Assembly: GCF_900091845.1 (NCBI RefSeq)
Contig: NZ_FMCI01000044.1
Location: 1 to 64,000, forward strand
Direction: 5' to 3'
Source: Streptomyces sp. SolWspMP-5a-2
GTDB lineage: Bacteria > Actinomycetota > Actinomycetes > Streptomycetales > Streptomycetaceae
DNA: 64,000 nucleotides
Below the pieces are notes generated by a model. It saw only the letters and a program-made list of their open reading frames with translations, was not told the origin of the DNA and did not search any database. Below, piece after piece: positions 44,095 through 53,200 of this stretch. Numbering within the stretch: the stretch's first letter is position 1; each line of letters begins with the position of its first letter. Position numbers and translations under genes: made by a program.

Positions 44095-44552
44095 CGCGAC
44101 CTCCTCGGCGGACACGCCCGGTGCGTGTAGAGGGTGGCGCCGCCCGTGCCGGACGGGGCCTGGGTCAGGTGCCGTTCGAACTCCTCGCCGGGCCCGATCT
44201 GCCGCGCGCAGGAGGCGCAGTACCGCACCGGGGTGTAGACGAGGACCAGGCGGTGCAGCTCGGCACCGAGCGCGCAGTCGGTCCGGCCCTCGTCGCGGCA
44301 CTTCGGGCACAGCGGCGCGTGCGCGACGAGGGCCCGGTGCGCCCGCTCGGCGACGGCCCGGCGCGAGGCGCGAGGGAACCACGTGCCGACTGGGCCCACC
44401 TGCTCACCGAGGTCAACGGCGGTCTCGATCCGTAGCGGCTCGCCGCCCCACACACAGGCGCGGCCGGCTGCCCTCGCCTCGTCCAGGCCAGCGAACTTCG
44501 GGAGAGCGAGTGCTTCCAACACCTCGCGGCTCACGTCTGTTTCGGCGGGCAT
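44091..44552 (-). CDS. Zinc-ribbon protein of unknown function
   Basis: A 153-residue protein with two Cys pairs, CPKC (about residues 83-86) and CASC (about 115-118), a Cys between them (TDCALGAELHRL) and a final THRACPP, likely forming zinc knuckles. The N-terminal half is helical (VSREVLEALALPKFAGLDEA). Coupled to the next gene by GTGA. It stands in a prophage accessory segment; no function is recognised. Confidence 0.6.
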   Translation of the reverse strand: MPAETDVSREVLEALALPKFAGLDEARAAGRACVWGGEPLRIETAVDLGEQVGPVGTWFPRASRRAVAERAHRALVAHAPLCPKCRDEGRTDCALGAELHRLVLVYTPVRYCASCARQIGPGEEFERHLTQAPSGTGGATLYTHRACPPRRSR

Positions 44553-44609
44553 ACCTGCCTCCCCGGGTCCGGTGGTTTGTCTCACACCGGGACCGTAGGC
44601 AGCACCTGG

Positions 44610-44644
44610 CCAGGCCACCCGAACTGTCAGCTCGGGTGGCCTGG
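44610..44644. terminator. Hairpin between XRE-TPR gene and zinc-ribbon gene
   Basis: CCAGGCCACCCGA (44610-44622) pairs with TCGGGTGGCCTGG (44632-44644), a perfect 13-bp stem with a 9-base loop, just past the XRE-TPR stop at 44653. Confidence 0.75.
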
Positions 44645-44652
44645 CAGCTCGC

Positions 44653-45855
44653 CTAGACCAAGCCGATCCGCTTCGCCAAGGCTTCGGCCTGCCGAGCCTG
44701 CATGGCCCGCGCCCTGCGAATCACGGTCAGGACCAGATGCCGCGCCAGAGGAGTGCGGGCCAGGTCTTCTGGCGCGACCGCCTCCAGCCCCAGCAGGGTG
44801 AGTAGGACTGAGGCGTCGTCTCGCCGCTGGCTGTGGCAGGCGGCCACCTCAAGCCCGAACGTGAACGCGCGCTCCAGCGAGGGCACACCGCTCGTGTCGA
44901 TTGCGTCGGCCGTATGCAGCGCTTCCCCTGTCTCACCCGCCTCCATATCGATCGACAGGGCGTGCAAGGCGATGTTCGTCGGGCCGAAGACCGTCCAGCC
45001 GATGTTGCTGGCATCCCCGACCCGGCGGGCGGCCGGCGCCGCTTTCTCCGTCAGCCGTTCCCGAGCCTCCCACCACTGGCGCCGCCGGGCCGCGCCGACC
45101 ACAGCGACGAGCTGGAGCGCGCCACCCATCGCCGCCTTCTGAACCTCCGGCAGCCGCGCTGTGGCCACCTGCTCGGCAGCCCGTAGCGCCAGCTCCTCGG
45201 CTTCACCAGGCTGACCGGCTGCCAGGAGCACGTGCCCGAGGTTCCACTGGGCGGCGGCAATCCGCAGCGGGTCGTCCGCGTCCTCGGCCGCGCGCATCGC
45301 CCGGTCTGCGGCGAGCGTGGCGAGGTCTACGCGGCCGGTGCGCCGGAGATAGGAACGGAGAAGGCAGTACAGGTCAGCCGCTGCGCGAAGGACAGCCCGG
45401 CGCTCGTCCGCGTCCGTCCCAGCACGCGCTGCGCGCACGGCGTGTTCGACGTCGGCCACCAGGCTGGGCAACGTGCTGGCGGCCTGAGTGAAGCGGTCAG
45501 CCGCTGTCTGCCAGCTATGCCACGCCGCTTCCACATGCTCCCTCAGCTCTGCTGCTGCCACCGGCGCAGCACTGCGCGCGGGCCCGTACCCGAGCAGGGC
45601 CCGGCCCACTGAGGTTTCTGCGGTGTCGTCTGCGGACTCGTCCGCGGGCGCCTGCTCGGAGAGCAGGGCAGCAGCGGGCACGCCCAGCTCCTGGGCGAGG
45701 AGGTAGAGGATCGGCAACGACGGGATCTTGAGGCCGCGCTCGATCTGGGACAGGTAGTCCGGTGAGATCCCGACCAGCCCGGCGACCGCGTCCTGGCGCC
45801 GGCCGCCGCGGTAGTGCCTGATCCGGTCCCCGATGGGAAGGTCTGTTGCAACCAT
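44653..45855 (-). CDS. XRE regulator with TPR-like helical domain
   Basis: A 400-residue protein: N-terminal helix-turn-helix (about 8-65; VAGLVGISPDYLSQIERG) and a long alpha-helical remainder with TPR-like repeats (for example RIAAAQWNLGHVLLAAGQPGEA and the block after RAMRAAEDADD). This build occurs in streptomycete regulators that sense peptides or small signals through the TPR domain. Divergent, 80 bases apart, from a HAD phosphatase gene, an arrangement seen repeatedly in Streptomyces. It may be prophage cargo rather than the immunity repressor. Confidence 0.85.
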   Translation of the reverse strand: MVATDLPIGDRIRHYRGGRRQDAVAGLVGISPDYLSQIERGLKIPSLPILYLLAQELGVPAAALLSEQAPADESADDTAETSVGRALLGYGPARSAAPVAAAELREHVEAAWHSWQTAADRFTQAASTLPSLVADVEHAVRAARAGTDADERRAVLRAAADLYCLLRSYLRRTGRVDLATLAADRAMRAAEDADDPLRIAAAQWNLGHVLLAAGQPGEAEELALRAAEQVATARLPEVQKAAMGGALQLVAVVGAARRRQWWEARERLTEKAAPAARRVGDASNIGWTVFGPTNIALHALSIDMEAGETGEALHTADAIDTSGVPSLERAFTFGLEVAACHSQRRDDASVLLTLLGLEAVAPEDLARTPLARHLVLTVIRRARAMQARQAEALAKRIGLV

Positions 45856-45935
45856 GTGCGCCCTCTCCTTGCTCGCTGGTCTGAGCGTAGGGTGCGCCTG
45901 TCGCGGAGGCGTGAGTTCGGGGAGAGGAGCATTCG

Positions 45936-46595
45936 GTGCCGGAGCTGGTGCTGTGGGACATCGATCACACGCTCATGGTCACGGGCGGGCTCGGGCGTGA
46001 GCTGTGGGCGCAGGCGTTTGCCGAGGTGACCGGTGTGGAGATGCGTGAGCAGGCGGCCGTCACGGGATCAACGGAACGCGTGATCCTCCGAGAAACCGCC
46101 AGACTGCACGATGTCCCCTATACGGATGGCCTCTTCGAGGACTTCGCCCAGGTCCTTGGACTGGTACACATTCGCCGGGCAGCCGAGCTACGTGAGCGAG
46201 GGCACGCCCTTCCCGGGGCCGCCGTAGTTCTCGCGGCGCTCACCGAGCAGGGCGTGCCTCAGTCCGTCGTGACCGGCAACGTTCGTGCGGCTGCCGAGGT
46301 GAAGCTGAGCGTGTTCGGGCTGGACAGCTACCTGCGCCTCGAGAACGGCGCGTACGCAGAGGACGGTGAGGACCGCGCTGATTTGCTGCGCACGGCTCTC
46401 GGGCGTGCGGGCACCAGCCCGGGAGAGGCCGTGTTCCTCGGCGACACCCCCGCTGACGTTGCGGGCGCCCGGACCGCGGGCATCCGGGTCGTCGCCGTCG
46501 CCACGGGACGTACTTCTGCTGACGACCTGGCGGCCGACGTGGTGCTCGACAACCTCTCGGACACCGATAGGGCACTTGCCGCCATCTGGGCATGA
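45936..46595 (+). CDS. HAD-family phosphatase
   Basis: A 219-residue haloacid-dehalogenase-type hydrolase. Motif I is LWDIDHTL (Asp8 nucleophile, Asp10 acid/base), motif II VVTGN, motif III a Lys in AEVKLSVFGL and motif IV FLGDTPADVAGA. The cap insert between residues 15 and 85 makes it a C1-type small-molecule phosphatase. GTG at 45936 with GGAGAGGAG upstream. Divergent from the XRE-TPR regulator, which probably controls it. Confidence 0.88.
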   Translation: MPELVLWDIDHTLMVTGGLGRELWAQAFAEVTGVEMREQAAVTGSTERVILRETARLHDVPYTDGLFEDFAQVLGLVHIRRAAELRERGHALPGAAVVLAALTEQGVPQSVVTGNVRAAAEVKLSVFGLDSYLRLENGAYAEDGEDRADLLRTALGRAGTSPGEAVFLGDTPADVAGARTAGIRVVAVATGRTSADDLAADVVLDNLSDTDRALAAIWA

Positions 46596-46601
46596 CGAAG
46601 A

Positions 46602-46631
46602 GCCCCCTCCCGCCCGTAGGCGGAAGGGGGC
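46602..46631. terminator. Bidirectional terminator between HAD gene and late operon
   Basis: GCCCCCT, a mismatch, CCGCC, loop CGTA, GGCGG, mismatch, AGGGGGC: about 12 bp of stem between the convergent stops at 46595 and 46643. It ends the whole leftward late transcript. Confidence 0.85.
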
Positions 46632-46642
46632 AGAGGAACGGT

Positions 46643-47020
46643 TCAGCGGGAGTCGCGGGCAGCGACCAGCTCGGGGTCCATCGGTATCAGCGGCAGGCCC
46701 GCCGCCCGGAGCTGCTCGTCCTGCGCGCTGATGTGGTCCAGCGCCAGACCGAGCAGCCGGTCCGTCCGGTCCGCGCGCGACCGCGATTCGCGTTCCGCGT
46801 CCTCGAGGACGCGCATCCTCGTGTGAAGGGCGGACATCTGGTCCTGGAACCACCTGTACATCTCCGGGCTCACGCTCCAGGTCCCGGCAGGCTGCCCCGG
46901 CGCCGCGGGCAGTTCCTCGTCATCGTCGTCCGCGCGGTTGCGGGCGACGAGGGCAACGAGGATGGACGCGGTGGCCGGGACGAGGATGGCGAAGGCGGAG
47001 AGCCACGGGTTAGTGTCCAC
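46643..47020 (-). CDS. Phage membrane-anchored coiled-coil protein
   Basis: A 125-residue protein with one N-terminal transmembrane helix (about residues 8-26), an acidic linker (ADDDDEE) and a long helical part (EMYRWFQDQMSALHTRMRVLEDAERES) likely to form a coiled coil. GTG at 47020 overlaps the stop of the upstream membrane protein by 11 bases. As the last gene of the lysis module it may be a spanin-like or holin-modulating protein. Role inferred from position. Confidence 0.65.
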   Translation of the reverse strand: MDTNPWLSAFAILVPATASILVALVARNRADDDDEELPAAPGQPAGTWSVSPEMYRWFQDQMSALHTRMRVLEDAERESRSRADRTDRLLGLALDHISAQDEQLRAAGLPLIPMDPELVAARDSR

Positions 47021-47435
47021 GGCTCACCGTCCGGGTCGCGCGCATCAGGATCAGGACCAGGCCGGCCCGGGACAACCACATGCCGACGCTGCCCCAGGCG
47101 TTCGACGAGGCTCCGGCGATGGTGGCGATCAGGTAGGCGGTCGCCCACATCAGCGGGGGCGCGATCGAGGCGACGATTCCCGGGACGTCCCAGACCGGCC
47201 GCAGCAGGCCGTAGGCGACCGCGATCAGGCCGCACCCGATCCACACCCACCCCCAGCCCTCCATGCACATCCGCTGGAGCAGGATCTGGATGCCTCGGAC
47301 GGTTCCGTAGCGGGGGTCGATCGCGATGCTGGCGCCGTAGTAGATCGACGAGGCTCCGGCGACGATGAATCCGAGGCCGCGCAGGTGGATGTGCTGCTGA
47401 AGCTTCGAGGCGCCCTCGGCGAGCCTGCCGGTCAC
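47010..47435 (-). CDS. Phage multi-span membrane protein
   Basis: A 141-residue protein with about four hydrophobic segments (approximately 22-38, 56-75, 80-103 and 112-130). It starts at GTG 47435, overlapping the holin-like stop (GTGA), and ends with TAA inside the next gene. It could be a second holin or an antiholin. No family motif is seen. Confidence 0.65.
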   Translation of the reverse strand: MTGRLAEGASKLQQHIHLRGLGFIVAGASSIYYGASIAIDPRYGTVRGIQILLQRMCMEGWGWVWIGCGLIAVAYGLLRPVWDVPGIVASIAPPLMWATAYLIATIAGASSNAWGSVGMWLSRAGLVLILMRATRTVSRGH

Positions 47436-47752
47436 GGGGTGCCGGGGGCGGCCGGCGTGCCGGTCTGGGTGGAGGTGGCGGCTTCGATGCGGGGCGCGAT
47501 CCCCGAGGGGCGCCACAGGGTGTGGTAGGCGAGGCCGATCGCGACGGCGGCCGTGAGGATCCCGGTCGTGATGGGCTTCCCGGCGAAGTCGTCGTTGAAG
47601 TAGGCGGTGCCAGCGCCGTCGGCGACGGCGACGAGGAGCATGAAGATGCCCTTGACGGGGCCCGACCAGCGCGGCTGGACAACGATGGCGATGACGGGCG
47701 GCAGAGCGTAGCCGAGGGCCGCGGCCCAGAGCTCGGCGTTGGTGAGGTGCAT
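47432..47752 (-). CDS. Holin-like protein
   Basis: A 106-residue protein with three hydrophobic segments (about 10-26, 33-50 and 60-80) and a polar, Pro/Thr-rich C-terminus, the shape of a class I holin. It directly follows the endolysin gene (73 bases) and is coupled to another membrane protein. Holins form the lesions that release endolysin; the assignment rests on topology and position. Confidence 0.65.
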   Translation of the reverse strand: MHLTNAELWAAALGYALPPVIAIVVQPRWSGPVKGIFMLLVAVADGAGTAYFNDDFAGKPITTGILTAAVAIGLAYHTLWRPSGIAPRIEAATSTQTGTPAAPGTP

Positions 47753-47825
47753 CGAGATCCCTCTCCTGGTGCTCGGCGCCGGACGGGTGTCCGGCGCCTT
47801 CGGGACTGTCAGCGGGCGCGGGCGG

Positions 47826-48908
47826 TCAACTTGTCTTCCACAGCAGCGCGGTGAGCACGGCGGACTTCACCGTGACCGGGTCCGCGCCGTTGTTGAGCAG
47901 CCGGATCCGCATGGTTCGGCCGGCCGCCAGGTGCTTCGTGAGCGGGGTGACGTGGAAGGAGTCACCCTTGGTCCCGATGGCCTCGTCGATCGGGTGGTCC
48001 TTGGCCAGGGTCCCGCCCGTCGTGTACTCCGACATCCTGACCTGCACGGTCTCGCCTACGGGCAGGTCGCCGATGCGGAGGCTGACGCTGCCGGTGAACC
48101 GGCAGGCGCCGCGGGCGAACACGCTGCTGGCGGCGGGGTGCTGGTCCGCGGTGTCGGTCCACTCGGTGGTGAAGGCGATCTCCGTCCACCGTCCGGGCGC
48201 CAGGCTCAGGGGCTTGGCAAGGCCGAGGTTCACTTCGTCCGGCACGGGGTCCTCCTCGATGGTCGTGGTCTGCCCCGCCGCCCAGGCGCGCAGCTCTGAC
48301 TCGGGCAGATAGGCGATGGAGCGGTCGAGCGGGCTGCTGGTGAACTGCCAGATGAGGGGGCGCCAGCCGGACACAGTGGGCTGCGGGGCCGCCTCGGCGC
48401 GCGCGTAGTCGGCGGTCTTCCAGGGGTAGGCCGGGTACCAGAGCGGCAGGCCGTCGGGGACGTGTCCGGCAGCCAGGTCGCTGCCGGAGGTGTAGATCCC
48501 GACGCGCTGCGCGGGGAACGCGGACTGCACGGTGGCGATCCACTGCCGTACCCAGGCGAGGATCTGCCCGTTGCTGCGCCCGCGGTAGTTGCGGCTGTCG
48601 GGGTACGCCTCGAGGTCGAGCCAGTGCGTGAAGTCGTGCTGGAGACTGGCGACCGGCGCGACGGCGCCGATGTAGTTCGCGGCTTCGACGAGCGGGTCCT
48701 GGTTGGGCCAGGCGAAGTGGTAGCCGCCGACCAGGATGCCTGCGGCGAGCGCGCCCTGGACGTGGCGGCTGAAGGCCGCGTCGTGGGCGCGCTGCCCCTC
48801 GGTGGCCTTGACGAGGGCGAAGGCCACCCCGGCTCGTCGGTGGGCGGTCCAGTCCTGGTTGCCCTGGTGGGCGGAAACGTCAAGACCGCGACAGGTCGAG
48901 GTGCTCAT
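47826..48908 (-). CDS. Endolysin, GH25 lysozyme with C-terminal beta domain
   Basis: A 360-residue muramidase. The GH25 domain spans about residues 6-215: Asp10 in RGLDVSAHQG, KATEG near 35 and Asp98/Glu100 in HWLDLEAYPD are the active-site residues; no signal peptide is seen, so export depends on the holin. A 140-residue beta-rich C-terminal domain (from about 220) probably binds the cell wall. The ATG at 48908 overlaps the upstream stop (ATGA). Confidence 0.92.
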   Translation of the reverse strand: MSTSTCRGLDVSAHQGNQDWTAHRRAGVAFALVKATEGQRAHDAAFSRHVQGALAAGILVGGYHFAWPNQDPLVEAANYIGAVAPVASLQHDFTHWLDLEAYPDSRNYRGRSNGQILAWVRQWIATVQSAFPAQRVGIYTSGSDLAAGHVPDGLPLWYPAYPWKTADYARAEAAPQPTVSGWRPLIWQFTSSPLDRSIAYLPESELRAWAAGQTTTIEEDPVPDEVNLGLAKPLSLAPGRWTEIAFTTEWTDTADQHPAASSVFARGACRFTGSVSLRIGDLPVGETVQVRMSEYTTGGTLAKDHPIDEAIGTKGDSFHVTPLTKHLAAGRTMRIRLLNNGADPVTVKSAVLTALLWKTS

Positions 48909-49102
48909 CAGGAGCCTCCGCCGACGTCGTTGTGGTCCTGGTCCTTGAGGAGGGCGTTCGCCGCCGCGTGCCAGGCCGTCTGGATCCGCGCGGGCAGCGC
49001 CTCCCAGTCGGGCAGTGCGTCGCCGTTGAACGCTCGGCCGCCGACGGACTCCACGTACGCCTCGTACGCAGTCTGGGCGGGCTGGTGGGGTTCGGGTGCC
49101 AT
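48908..49102 (-). CDS. Small phage protein upstream of endolysin
   Basis: A 64-residue soluble protein: TAYEAYVESVGGRAFNGDAL is followed by a Trp-containing helix (LPARIQTAWHAAANALL). Similar small proteins occur between tail and lysis genes in many phages; their function is unknown. ATG at 49102 with AGGAGG upstream; coupled to the endolysin. Confidence 0.65.
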   Translation of the reverse strand: MAPEPHQPAQTAYEAYVESVGGRAFNGDALPDWEALPARIQTAWHAAANALLKDQDHNDVGGGS

Positions 49103-49501
49103 GAGTGCCTCCTGATGGCCGGAGAAGGCCCCGCCGGCGCGGCTGGGACCAGGTTGTCGGTGAGCGGGGGTCAGGGCCGCTGTAGGGCGGCAGCCCCTCA
49201 GCCCTGGCGGGCTTCCGGGCCCCGCCGGGGCAGCGCACCAGCGTCGGCGGCGAACGGTCTGCCCGGGGTTCAACGACAGGAGTGGTGCGACCGGATAGGG
49301 CTGCGCTGGCACACGCGCACCTGGTCGGTCTGCTGTGCGCTTCGTCGTGGCGGGCGTTCTGTGGCCGAGGTCGTCGACGCCGAGGTGTGTGAGCACGAGA
49401 AGGGGGGAGGGAGGAGTGGTGCGGCCGGTGGGTGCCCACGGACCCGTGCGGTGGCGGTCACCCCGAGGGGTGGTTGATCAGCCAGGTACTAGTGCGCGCG
49501 C
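49103..49501. other. Gene-free stretch between tail and lysis modules
   Basis: No convincing gene on either strand. It probably holds the promoter of the lysis genes, on the minus strand. A small hairpin CACCCC/GGGGTG lies near 49460-49473. Confidence 0.5.
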
Positions 49502-49680
49502 GGTGGTGACCCCGGCGGGAACGGTTTCCGGTCTCAGGTGGTGACCCCGGCGGGAACGGTTTCCGGAACCCGGTACGCACCGGGTTCCGGGTCCAGGGCG
49601 CCAGGCGCTCGGAACCCGGTGCGCACCGGGTTCCGGGTCCAGGGCGCCAGGCGCTCGGAACCCGGTGCGCACCGGGTTCC
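49502..49680. repeat. Palindromic tandem repeats in the prophage
   Basis: A 46-bp unit occurs two and a half times. Each copy holds a 24-bp palindrome with arm GGAACCCGGTGC, at 49565-49588 (one mismatch), 49611-49634 and 49657-49680. The 22-bp spacers after the first two copies are the same. Just before them a 30-bp sequence (starting GGTGGTGACCCCGG) is repeated at 49502-49531 and 49537-49566. Identical spacers exclude a CRISPR. Confidence 0.9.
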
Positions 49681-49683
49681 GGG

Positions 49684-49728
49684 CTCGGCTGCTTCTGATC
49701 ATCATCCGGAGAACCAGAAGCAGCCGAG
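49684..49728 (-). terminator. Hairpin over the stop of the tail-tip gene
   Basis: CTCGGCTGCTTCTG (49684-49697) pairs perfectly with CAGAAGCAGCCGAG (49715-49728), a 14-bp stem with a 17-base loop containing the stop codon at 49702. It probably ends the tail transcript. Confidence 0.75.
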
Positions 49729-50250
49729 CGATGAGCAGACGTCGCTTCCGGCGTTCGTGTTGAGAGCGCCACCGGAGTTCTGGTTGCCCTGCACCTCGAT
49801 GTAGTCGTTCACCGCGCACACGACCTGGCAGACCGTCACCAGGCCGCAGCTCCCCGCGGCCGTCGCCGAGCTCGTCTTCACGAAACTGCCGGTGACCGCG
49901 GCCCCGTTGACCGTGATGCGGACCGCTCGGTTCGCGGTGCCGTTCGCTGCGAACCCCACGCTGCCCGTGACATCCCACGTGCCGGCCACCGGCACCACAA
50001 ACCTGGACGTGTTCGTCGTCGTCGAGTGTCCGTTGTCCGAATCGAAGAACTCGCTGTCCAGCGTCAGCGGCGTCCAGGTGTCGTTCGACAGCGCCTGCGC
50101 CACCGTGGCGTAGCCCCGGAAGCGCGGGGCCCCGTTGGTGCCGCTGCCCAGACACCAGTCGCCCATGGCCTTCACGCTGGCGTTCCACAGCGCGCCCGTC
50201 AGGTAGTTGCCGGGCTGCTGGCTGGCGATGACCGGCGGTGTGCGGGGCAT
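49702..50250 (-). CDS. C1q-like tail tip/receptor-binding protein
   Basis: A 182-residue protein. After a short N-terminal adaptor (ISQQPGNYLTGALWNASV-like start), residues about 65-180 form a beta-sandwich pattern typical of C1q/TNF-like phage tip proteins: FVVPVAGTWDVTGSVGFAAN, RAVRITVNG and DYIEVQGNQNSGG. These trimerise at the tail end and contact the host surface. It lies 10 bases after the large minor tail gene. Cys pairs near the end (VCQVVC, VCSSLGC) may stabilise it. Confidence 0.75.
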   Translation of the reverse strand: MPRTPPVIASQQPGNYLTGALWNASVKAMGDWCLGSGTNGAPRFRGYATVAQALSNDTWTPLTLDSEFFDSDNGHSTTTNTSRFVVPVAGTWDVTGSVGFAANGTANRAVRITVNGAAVTGSFVKTSSATAAGSCGLVTVCQVVCAVNDYIEVQGNQNSGGALNTNAGSDVCSSLGCFWFSG

Positions 50251-50259
50251 GGGGGCCTC

Positions 50260-53200
50260 CTAGTAGGCGAAGCAGATGGCGTCGAACCCGGCGACGCTGT
50301 CCCAGGTAGTGGAGTCGGTGGTGCCTGCCGGGAGCGGTTCGCAGACGACATCGCCGCTCGCGTGGGACTTGGTGGTGGCGGCGGTCAGAGTGAGCGTGCC
50401 GGTGGTCCATCCGGAGGCGGTATTGCCGACCGCGGAGACGGTGACGGTCTCCTGGTTGGCGGTGCCCTGGCCGAGGACGAGCTGCTGGCCGGGCGCGATC
50501 TGCGCGGCGAGCACGTTGGTGTTGTCCTGGCCGGCGCGGACGGTGACCGTGGTGACGCCGGCGGCCGGGGACGTCGCGAGGGTGGTGTGCCAGGCGGCGA
50601 TGATGCCGTACGGGCTCAGGTCGGCCGGGGATCCCTGGAGGGTGAGCTTCGCTTCGAGGTCATCCCCCCAGGCCCACTCCAGGTTCTCGACGAACATCTC
50701 TACCGTCACCGGCGGGACCCCGGGCGGCCGCCGTACGGCCCGGGCGCGGGTGCCCAGCTCGAGGCCGAGGCAGACCGGCCAGAGGGCGGGGTTGGCGGAC
50801 GGGTGCAGGACCAGGGAGCTGACGCGGGTGGCGGGGCGCCGGTAGCGGGAGATGAGGTAGCTGGCGGCGTCCTGGCACTCGTCGGCATTCGTCGAGTTGA
50901 TGGTGCGGGTGATCGGCCGCTTGAAGAAGGCCTTCGTGCTGGGGGCATCGGTGTCGTAGAAGAGCTGCCCGGTGGACTCCTGGGTGACCTCTGCAGCATT
51001 GGCCAGGTGGGTCGGGTCGAAGTCGGTCTCGCAGCTCTCGTACGGCAGCTCCCCGAGATCCTCTCGCTCCCCGAACACGTACAGGGGGGCGAAAGCGTTG
51101 TAGCGGTCGCTGCGCGACTTGAAGGTGATGGTGCCGTCCCGGGCGATGTAGTGGGCTCCGCCCTCCGTTGCCACGACGGCCTCGAGGGCACTCACAGCGT
51201 CCTGGCCGTCCGTCGCGGCGGGGCCCATGGACGTGGTCAGGCCGGTCTGGAGACTGGTGGGTCCCGTGTATCCGGCGTAGCGGAGGATCCGCCGGTAGCG
51301 CGCGGTCGTCGACTCTCCGCTGGCTGCAGCCTTCCACGCGCTGTACATCCCGGTGATCTGCGCAGAGGAAATGGGAATGGTGGGGAACTCGACGATGAAA
51401 CTGATGTCACCCTTATAGTTGTTTGCAGTTCCGTTTCCAACGGTGACGTCGACGAATCCGCCGACATTGTCGGAAATCAACCCCGTAGGCGTTCTATTAA
51501 CTGCAATTCCGCCGAAGTAGGAAGCAGTGGCGCCGTCCAGAGAAGCGAACATCTGCTGGGTGTTCTGGTTGTAGCCGAACCACAGCAAATGCCAGTTTCC
51601 ATCGACACAGTTGGCTGAGCCGCCGAACGGGACGACGTTCGAGGCACCGGATGGGCCTTGGATCCACAGTCTCGGCACACCGTTGGAGTCCAGGTAGAGG
51701 TAGATGTGCGCACCCGACGGGTTCCCGCCCGAGCGCTGGCCATCCATGCTGCTCCACAGGAAGGCACCGCTCGTAGGTGTGGGGCCGGTGTACCTGAACG
51801 CCATCAGCCGGGACCACTGGGACGGGTCTGCGGGACCCATAATTCCAGCGGACGACAATTTGACGAATGACGCGGGCGCAGTGAGAGCGACGCCCGGGCT
51901 GCCGTTGTTGAAATTTGCCACCGTCCCCGTACTGCCGGTGTAGATTCCATTCACGGTGTCAGTGGCCGTGATTTCCGCGCCCAGGGTGACGACGCCCGGC
52001 CCGTATTTGCCAGCGGCGATTGACGCTGCCGGGTAATTCCCAGTCCAGTCCGCCACGCTGGATGAGCCGCTCGGGTCGTCGAATTTGTAGACGAACCGCG
52101 GTGAGAGGGAATTGATTTCCTGCGTGAGCGGGTCCGCCAGCGTTTGCTGGCTGAGGAGCGCCAGCGAGTCGACTGCGGACGGAGAGACGCGCCCGTACGT
52201 GCCGTCCTGCCCCCACTGCGCCGGCCAACGCTCGGTCCACCCGGCGTAGACCGGGTACCAGATGCCGGGTACCTGCCAGGTGGTGGCCTGCGCGCCGGCC
52301 TCAAGCTGCCAGCCGTCGACCTGGACGGCGCAGGCAGCGGCAGCGGTCGCTGCGGTCGCCACGCCGGAGAAGAATCCGGCGGCGCCTGCGGGCGCGGTGG
52401 CGGTGACGACGAGCGTCGTCCACCCAGCGCTCGCCGAGCCCGCCAGGACCGCGGTGGTGCCGTAGCTGGTGGTGGACGGGGTGAGGCCGCCCGCCGTCGT
52501 GTACCAGCCCAGCGCCGCTGCGACGGAGAGGCTGCTGGACTGGGTGATGTTCCGGACGCGGAGGCTGACGGTGTACGTGCGGCCCGGTACGACAGGAGGC
52601 CGAGGGGCGTAGCAGATCCTCGACTGCGCGGGGGCCGAGGCGGGGACCGCGAACTGCATCACGGTGGATCCCTGCCAGGCGCTCGCGGTGGTGACGAAGG
52701 TGGCCGCGGTGTCCGTGCTGGAGAAGATGCCGGTGGCCGCTGTCACGATGACTCCCGAGAAGCCGCCGAGATCCCCGCCGGTCGCCATCACCTGATCGAG
52801 GAGATTCCGGCTGGGCGGCCACTGCGCCCGCCGCCGGTAGGGCTGGTAGGGGTTGATGGATCCGTACCAGGGCCCGGCCGTGTTGGTCGGCTCGAGGCGC
52901 CCGTCGTCGTTCGCCAGCTCGAGCTGCACCTCGGCCGCGCGCACCTGGTCGGTTTCGTACTGGCGGCCGCGGCCGACGGTGACGCCGTTCCGTACGCGCT
53001 CGGAGATGTCGACGTAGCGGTCGAGGGGGACGGTGCCTCCGTTGCTGTCCCACAGCGGCCCCCAGCCGTCCTCGATCCGGGGGAAGTTGAGGTTGATCTC
53101 GGCAGGGGCGGTGACGGTGGTGCCGACCTGATCCACGTAGGCGTACATGCCCGCGGCCTCGGTCCCGGAGTAGCCGCACAGCCACACAGCCTGCACCGCG

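Noticed and set aside
49502..49680. Possible CRISPR array
   Set aside because: The spacers between palindromes are identical to each other, the repeats are few, and no cas gene is present.
49458..49772. A 104-codon minus-strand frame through the palindromic repeats
   Set aside because: It would encode only a shadow repeat of Pro/Gly/Arg and runs antiphase into the tail-tip gene; no ribosome site.
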